From Mesostigma viride (Eukaryota; Streptophyta; Mesostigmatophyceae; Mesostigmatales; Mesostigmataceae): a stretch of 64,000 bases of DNA. A program made the position numbers and the translations under genes. Location: the NCBI GenBank assembly GCA_009746045.1, contig RPFO01000026.1, positions 2,416,047 through 2,480,046 on the forward strand, in the 5' to 3' direction. Under the pieces are notes generated by a model. It was not told the DNA's origin. It was given only the letters and a program-made list of their open reading frames with translations, and did no database searches. This document shows, one piece after another, positions 58,201 through 64,000 of the stretch; the first letter of the stretch is position 1; the number at the start of each line of letters is the position of its first letter.

Positions 58201-60759
58201 CGCCAGCCAGCCTGTACCATGCATGCATAAAGTCAAACCATGGCACTGAAAACACGAGACTCAATCACATCTGGATTGACTTGAAATAGTCCGCTTTCTA
58301 CCGCCCACCCGGCCGCTCCCACCTATAATGTTAGAATTCCAACCGTAGGCTCACCTGGTCTGGCTGCGACGGCAAGGCAGCGGCGGCGTTGGACATGGCC
58401 GCGGACACCGCGCTGGAGACTGTCTCCCGCACACCTGGTGGTGGTGGGGACCCATGTTAGATGGTGTACACACACATCGACGGCAGGGGTTAGAGGCACC
58501 TAGCAACAAGGATGGCGCGCTGGACACCGTCTCCCGCACGCCTGGCCGTGAGAACCCAAGGATATCAAAGGCATCAGCGAGGCACGAGGAGGCACGGGGC
58601 GTGGCGTGAGGCAAGCGTGGAGTGAGGCAAGCAAACCATTCACTGTATCAACCATGAAATGCTCTGTATGCCGCAGACGTCAACGCTGTCCATGTCATAG
58701 CGGGAGTCCTTGTATATAAATATTGGTATTCACGGCACGACTAGGATTCGGATGTCCTTGTATATAAATATTGGTATTCACGGCACGACAAGGATTCAGA
58801 TGTCCTTGCATATAAATATTGGTATTCACGGCACGACTAGGATTCAGATGTCCTTGTATATAAATATTGGTATTCACGGCACGACTAGGATTCAGATGTC
58901 CTTGTATATAAATATTGGTATTCACGGCACGACTAGGATTCAGATGTCCTTGTGTATAAATATTGGTATTCACGGCACGACTAGGATTCAGATGTCCTTG
59001 TATATAAATATTGTTATTCACGGCACGACTAGGATTCAGATGCAACATGTCTGGCTGAATGAGTGCTCATGGGCGACAAAGTAAACTGTTTTATTGATCT
59101 AGGACACTAGGGTTCGCAAGGGCCATTCTCATGTATATGAGGTGTGTATGAGGGGCTGGATTTCATAGTTCGGGCAGTGCCATGCATCCCATCAAAATGA
59201 TGCGCCCACCATTGCCAGCTCTGTAGTAGTTTAGTAGGGAATAACTATTTAGCTGCTTAGTAGCGACCATGGAATAATGGAGCCAATACGCCATCACGGA
59301 CAACCCCACGTACCCCCGTTGACGTGATGCACCCGCCACGCGCCGACGCACGCCGCCACGCCTGCTAGCGCGCAGACACCCGCCACCGCGGTGGCGCGCA
59401 GCCGCATCCGGCCGGGGTTGGCCGATTCCTTTTGAGGGCGGATCCGGACGGCCTCGCGGACCGACTGGGGGGAGAAGGTGGAGCACGGAGGCAGGGCCAG
59501 TTCAAAGGGGGCCGGGCGAATGACTTAGTTACGAGATTTGCCTAGTTGGGAGGTCAAGAAGCAAAAGGGCGATAACGAAGATAGGAGGGCATTCAGGTTA
59601 GATGACTTTAAGTAGGGTAATATGGGCCCAGCATATGTGTGGTTTGTATTCATGGGGTGATACGAATGGGCATGTGCCAGACGGCAGCTGCATTCCTGGA
59701 CCTAGTAATCACGTCCATAAGAGTAAGCACCTGGCAGTCACCTTGAGCATGTTTGATGATGGCAACGGAAAATGATGTGCAACGGCAGTGCAACGACTCA
59801 GTAGAAGATCTTGAACTTGTGCACTGCAAGGTTAAAAAATGTGCCATGATCATGTGCCAAACTATGTATGCCAAAGGCGGGCCGGGTTTGGTTGTGTGCT
59901 ATCAAGTGTCTGCAACCTGTCTGATTACAAAAATGTTGTTGCATGGTGCGATCTACGTGGTGTTAAGCAAATCATTACGTGTCACGCATGCGGTGTGCAG
60001 ATGTGTGCATCAGTAACATAACCTGCCAGCATGAGCGGAAAAGCACGGCTGACAAACAGCTGTAAAACGGAAAGAGACTCCACTGGAGGGAAGCCTGACT
60101 GATTGGCTTCCCAGCGACAACATGTTGAGTGTCTACTGTAATCGCACCTGTTTGAAATCCTGCAACACCTCCAAAAGTCTACTGCCTGTAAACCAGATCG
60201 TGCCGCGTTGTACTAGCCACCGAAATAGCTGGTTGGCAATCTTGCCATGGAGGCTAATAAAAAAACAATTCCAGGAGGAAAGGGCACTGGGTGCTGGGAA
60301 GAAAGAGGTAATCAAGGGGCATCGGTATCAATGACCGATGGGTTGGTGAGTCACAGAAAATGTCTGCATGTTGACATGTTGCTTTTAGAACTATTGTTGG
60401 AAGGAAACTACGAAATCAAACATATACTACATCTGATGTCCAAAAATGCAGCAGAGAGTAGGGATATCTAGGGTAGGGATATCTACAACAACAAATGCCA
60501 TATAAATAGGACTTGTGATTGCATCCAACTATGCAGCAATCAACCATTTTGAAAACTATCAGGAATGGGAATTGCATCCATGAGGGGCCCACCTTGCGGA
60601 CTGGTCGGGTAAGGATGGGAGGCTGACAAGCTGCTGACGTGATAGTCTACGTACCGGGCCTAATCCCTACAACATCCATGCATCTACCCATGCCATCCTG
60701 ACCTCGGCCTCGATGACGGCGTTAACGCTTCCCACGATATCGCGCTCCGGGGGGGGCAT
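52214..60759 (-). CDS. VanY-type D-alanyl-D-alanine carboxypeptidase-like protein (peptidase M15B)
   Basis: Zinc peptidases of this family cleave D-Ala-D-Ala ends of peptidoglycan stem peptides. Exons (minus): 60759-60703 (start tentative), 59464-59314, 58434-58355, 57546-57479, 56661-56572, 55961-55880, 53807-53717, 52911-52863 and 52370-52214 (TAG). All phases agree; 274 residues. In order: a basic N-terminus, one membrane segment (about 43-62, TAVAGVCALAGVAACVGAW), a LLGHFRTTEAP block, VPLSGFRSVADQ, the zinc motif SEHHTGYAID (His186, Asp193), WLKKNAG, and YEPWHWRYVG (catalytic Glu241, zinc His244). All expected M15B residues are present, so the enzyme should be active. The single N-terminal anchor suggests a membrane-tethered domain, perhaps in a plastid or secretory compartment. 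The frame upstream of the chosen ATG stays open, so the true N-terminus may be longer. Confidence 0.9.
54259..54284. repeat. Perfect 26-bp palindrome
   Basis: AAACAGTTCGAT followed by its exact reverse complement around a central ATAT, in a VanY intron. Confidence 0.92.
54292..54329. repeat. GC-rich hairpin: 14-bp perfect stem, 10-nt loop
   Basis: GGTGGCGCGGCGCT and its exact complement AGCGCCGCGCCACC flank CAATTCCAGG. It lies only 7 bp after the 26-bp palindrome. Confidence 0.92.
58517..58545 (-). repeat. Copy of the start of VanY exon 58434-58355
   Basis: Twenty-nine bases, three differences from 58410-58438, including the acceptor AG. Upstream of the true acceptor, same orientation. Confidence 0.88.
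58711..59042. repeat. 48-bp tandem repeat, seven copies
   Basis: Seven nearly identical 48-bp units containing CCTTGTATATAAATATTGGT and CACGGCACGACTAGGATTCA. Because 48 is divisible by three, both strands are open (NIGIHGTTRIQMSLYI and HLNPSRAVNTNIYIQG repeats); these frames are artefacts. Located in a VanY intron. Confidence 0.93.
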
Positions 60760-62173
60760 GATTTCTTCACCGGCGGCTATGACCGAGCATGGTCGAAGAC
60801 GGCGACCTCGTCTTCTAGCAGGAGGCTGAAAATCCCTCGCTGCTATGGGTTCCGTAGTACCAAGGTGTCGTGATCGAGGCGCAATCCGCCTCCCAGGCTC
60901 ACGGCAACACATTGGCAAGCAGACGTCGGCTGCAGTTGATACACCATGGGGAGAGCGAAGAGCATCAACGATGCATGCACACGTGGTGCCAGTGCATATG
61001 TCAATCTGCGCAGTGGCCAGGCACGCTGAACAGGTTTTGGGAAAACAAAAACCGATGCCACATGGTGGAATTGCATGCATATTGAACGGCCCGGAGCACA
61101 CTTACATCCAGCAACAGGCATTGCACGCGCCTTCATCGCACATACGACGGTCACTGCCATGTCGTCAACTTGGAAAATTCGTGAAAACAAGGATTACTAA
61201 CGGGCGTATCACTTTGCAGCCCCCACTAATTCACTGCCTGCGCGGCTGCCCCTTTCAAATGCAGCCGATTTCAAATGATTGAAAAAAAAACAACAGGCTA
61301 CACCGAAATTCGCATAATAACGTCGATATGTCCTTCAGAATGGCCCCGACTCGACGCCGAATGTCAAACTATAGGCCAGTCGAGGGGTCGACGTTTCCGC
61401 GGGGGTGATGGCGTCCGGGGTTTTCAACCGGCGGGGAATCCACCATCGCCACCTGGAATGCCGAAGTCAGTGAAGGTCTAGTTCCAGCACATCGATCGAT
61501 CACGCTCAATGGATTGCTCCCGCGTCAGAAAACGCGCGGGCGACTTGGCTCCCGCAGTCCCGCCCGTTTACGTCGGGTCCATTTCGAACGGTACGTTAAG
61601 TTAATCGTGGTCTCCACAAGTTAAGGTTCTAGAAAAAACGTGGTCGCTGTGGCGGACTACAGTAGAACACGCGAAACTTGGGAAGCAGGCTTGTGAGTCT
61701 AGGGCTGGGACATCCGCCGCATACCGCACACGAACATGTTCGGGCGAATACCGAACATGTGCGGTGTTCGGGTCGCATAAAATGTTCGGCCGAACATGTG
61801 CTGTTCGGGTTCGGGTCGCCCTGGAAACTTACCGAACATGTTCGTGTCCGTGTTCGGGTCACCCTGGGAACCGGGCGAACATGTTCGCCTTTGACCCGGT
61901 ACCGAACATTTACATACTTTTCGGTTGTTGTTATTGTTTTCAGCCGAATTTTTCAGTACCAAACCGCAGAACTTTTTACTTATCATTCATTTCAGTACCA
62001 GCCAATGATGAACAAGATAACAAAGTACGAATGTTTATTTCTATCGGTTTCAGTAGTTCAGGAGACAGCTAGCATTTTGCTTTCTTTTGTGACAGTTCAA
62101 TTCAGTTGTCCTCGATGGTGTCCGTATCCTACTCATAAGTGTATCGTTATGAATTGTTCGTGTTCGATGCAAT
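60760..62173. other. VanY upstream region and repeat
   Basis: Upstream of the VanY gene. A short ATG frame on the minus strand near 61390-61475 (MVDSPPVENPGRHHPRG) could be a leader exon, but I found no good donor. 61730-61912 is a repeat cluster. Confidence 0.4.
61730..61912. repeat. Cluster of CGAACATGTTCG palindromes
   Basis: Six or more copies of CCGAACATG, several as the full palindrome CGAACATGTTCG, separated by TTCGGGTCGCCCTGG-like spacers. Just upstream of the LINE fragment. Confidence 0.85.
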
Positions 62174-64000
62174 GTGCTCAAGTCCACGGGACTGCATATC
62201 GGCAAAACCAACACCCTACGCTACGCCCTCCCCAACCTGGCTGTGACCTGGGTCAAGCCGGGGGATCACCACCTTTTGCACAATTGTCCCATCGGATGCA
62301 CACCCGAGGGACGCTTGGCTGAACAACGTTCTTTCATGTATGATGAAACCAACCACGTGGGCAAGCTTGCAGGCGTTCTCCTTACCGCAGGGCGCTGGGG
62401 GGCCGTCCACCGCATGAGCCTACGAGGGCGAACCCTGATCGTCAACCAACTGTTGTTCTCTAAGGTCTTGTATTATTGCCAAGCACACCCACCCAATGAT
62501 GCCACCACACAGCTCATCCAACGCCTTGGCAGCAATTTTGTCTGGAAACAGACAGGCTTAATCTCCCACACGGTACACGGATGGATCAACAGAGAGATGT
62601 CCTTCATGTCATGGGTGCACGGGGGCCTCGGGCTCCACAACATACAATGGCGTCTGTGGTCGCTGTATGCTAAACAAGTGATATCCGTTTTTATGGGCGT
62701 TAACACACACCCTGGCTGCATGCTTGCACGTGAAACGCTAGCCTCTCTTTCCACCCATGCTAGTGGCACCTCGTGGCAACTGGGGGCGGGCATACTGGGC
62801 AGCACCCTTATTTCGTACAAAGGACTCCCATGGTACTGGCAGCGCATATGGACAGGTTACAATAAGCTCAAGCCGGGTCGCCTAGTCTTTCCTACTACTC
62901 GAGAGGAGGTGGCGCGGCAGCCACTCTTTTTTAATGACTTAATCACAGACGCTACTAACAAGCCCCTCGGCGCTCTCCACGGACACAACCCGTATGATGG
63001 CTTTCTGCGCGCGTCACCGCCGATTGTCAGGGTGCTGGACCTCTACCTGGGGCACGGCGCTACGTATCGACGGCTCAGCTACGACGAGGTCAGCACTTGG
63101 GTCTCCCACATGCCCTCCCTGCAAGCGTGGCAAACCTTATAAGTGCGATACCAGCTGCGTGGCATGCATTATGACTGCCCCACGCAAGCCAATTATAACC
63201 GGCGACTGGGTTAGCTTCTACGCCGACGGAGTCACGCCTGCGTGCAAGGGTTTAGTCGTGACGGTTCTGCCACATGATGGGCTCCAACTACAACTGCTGG
63301 AAGCTATTTCTGGCCACAATGGGTGTCTGTATCAACTATCCACCTTATATGCGTACACGCCATCTTCCCAGTGTCACCGCATACGCGTAGTCCCATGGTC
63401 TGTGCCAAGATCTTGCATGATCCAGCCGGACCCATTATCCCCGGTTGAGAGCATTACATGGCTACACGTGGGCAACACACGGCTCGATCTACTACATCTG
63501 GACCCGGTTGAATTTGGATGGGTCTTAACCAAGGGGGACATCAGAACCAGCAAATGTATCTTTGAGTACACCGCAGATTGGGGTTATGATATCTTGTTGC
63601 ATACGTACCATCAGCCCCATCCGGGCCGAGCCCGCTGGGGAATACATTGGCCGGGCTACACTTGGGTTAAGATGATTACCCTGGCGGTAGACCACCCTCT
63701 CGTGGACCGCAGGGCCACTGATGTACAACATCTTTTGATGCATAGGGCGATAGGGGTCTGCGCTACGCTCCACGAGCGTTTTGGTCATGATGCATCATGC
63801 CTGTGCACGCACCCTAGTGAAACCATTGAGCACAGGTTCTTTTCTGTAATCTCCCAGGGGTTTGGACGTGGCTCATTAACATCTGGGCCGCATGGACGGC
63901 ATCGCCACCCAATCTCCCAATTAGCGTGCGTACCATCATTTTCGGTATTGCTGGCACACCAGGGACCGAGCTTTCAGTTTCCCAAGCAGAATGGATATGG
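62174..64000 (+). mobile_element. 5'-truncated, frameshifted LINE (non-LTR retrotransposon) ORF2, runs off window
   Basis: The first frame (62174-63142) has the typical sequence after the reverse-transcriptase palm: WGAVHRMSLRGRTLIVNQLL, then an aromatic-rich thumb with WVHGGLGLHN. The palm motifs are missing, so the copy is truncated at its 5' end. The coding signal then moves to another frame (around 63120-63171 onward) and ends in the Cys/His tail common in LINE proteins (CLCTHPSETIEHRFF). Near 63840 the reading moves again at a T run, after which the natural frame is VWTWLINIWAAW. The copy is therefore inactive. The clade was not determined. Confidence 0.85.

Noticed and set aside
58695-59084. 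Frames of repeated NIGIHGTTRIQMSLYI / HLNPSRAVNTNIYIQG
   Set aside because: Seven copies of a 48-bp intronic minisatellite, open on both strands because 48 is divisible by 3.
60845-61282. 145-codon plus-strand frame
   Set aside because: It lies antisense to the VanY 5' region, has no recognisable motif and no splice or promoter support.

Overview
This is a eukaryotic nuclear window, most likely from a photosynthetic protist or alga. The genes are rich in introns, with GC-rich exons and ordinary GT-AG introns plus two GC-AG introns. There is a P-type pentatricopeptide-repeat (PPR) protein, a plant-like isoprenylcysteine methyltransferase, a bacterial-type VanY peptidase, an interstitial run of the plant-type telomere unit TTTAGGG, and many transposons and simple repeats. 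I cannot name the species.

Five multi-exon genes were assembled by hand from splice sites, reading phase and family motifs. (1) About 0.2-11.0 kb, minus strand: a long coiled-coil protein with 12 exons in the window, running off the left edge. (2) 12.1-16.3 kb, plus: a complete four-exon isoprenylcysteine carboxyl methyltransferase (ICMT). (3) 19.6-31.0 kb, minus: a complete 15-exon MCM2, whose exons sum to exactly 901 codons, with a cluster of E2F-type sites just upstream. (4) About 32-40.1 kb, plus: a PPR protein divergent from MCM2. (5) 52.2-60.8 kb, minus: a VanY/M15-type D,D-carboxypeptidase-like protein with one N-terminal membrane segment.

Between the genes lie an inverted-repeat (foldback) element at 17.1-18.5 kb, an uninterrupted ATGG array of about 2.46 kb (40.8-43.3 kb), and a nested transposon block (44.0-49.9 kb). 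In that block a CACTA-like element sits inside a tandem pair of TGTCGCG-ended elements bounded by a 9-bp target duplication. A decayed LINE runs off the right edge (62.2-64.0 kb). Smaller tRNA-related repeats, minisatellites and palindromes are scattered through the introns.

The most unusual signal is that introns of essentially every multi-exon gene here contain degenerate direct copies of the adjoining exon edge together with its splice site. Copies of the exon end plus donor lie downstream of the true donor. Copies of the acceptor plus exon start lie upstream of the true acceptor. I call these splice-edge echoes. The introns look as if they grew by repeated tandem duplication across their own boundaries, and they keep many decoy splice sites.

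The genes are not a functional cluster. MCM2 (replication licensing), ICMT (CaaX processing), PPR (organelle RNA) and VanY (peptidoglycan-type peptide cleavage) look like independent housekeeping loci.
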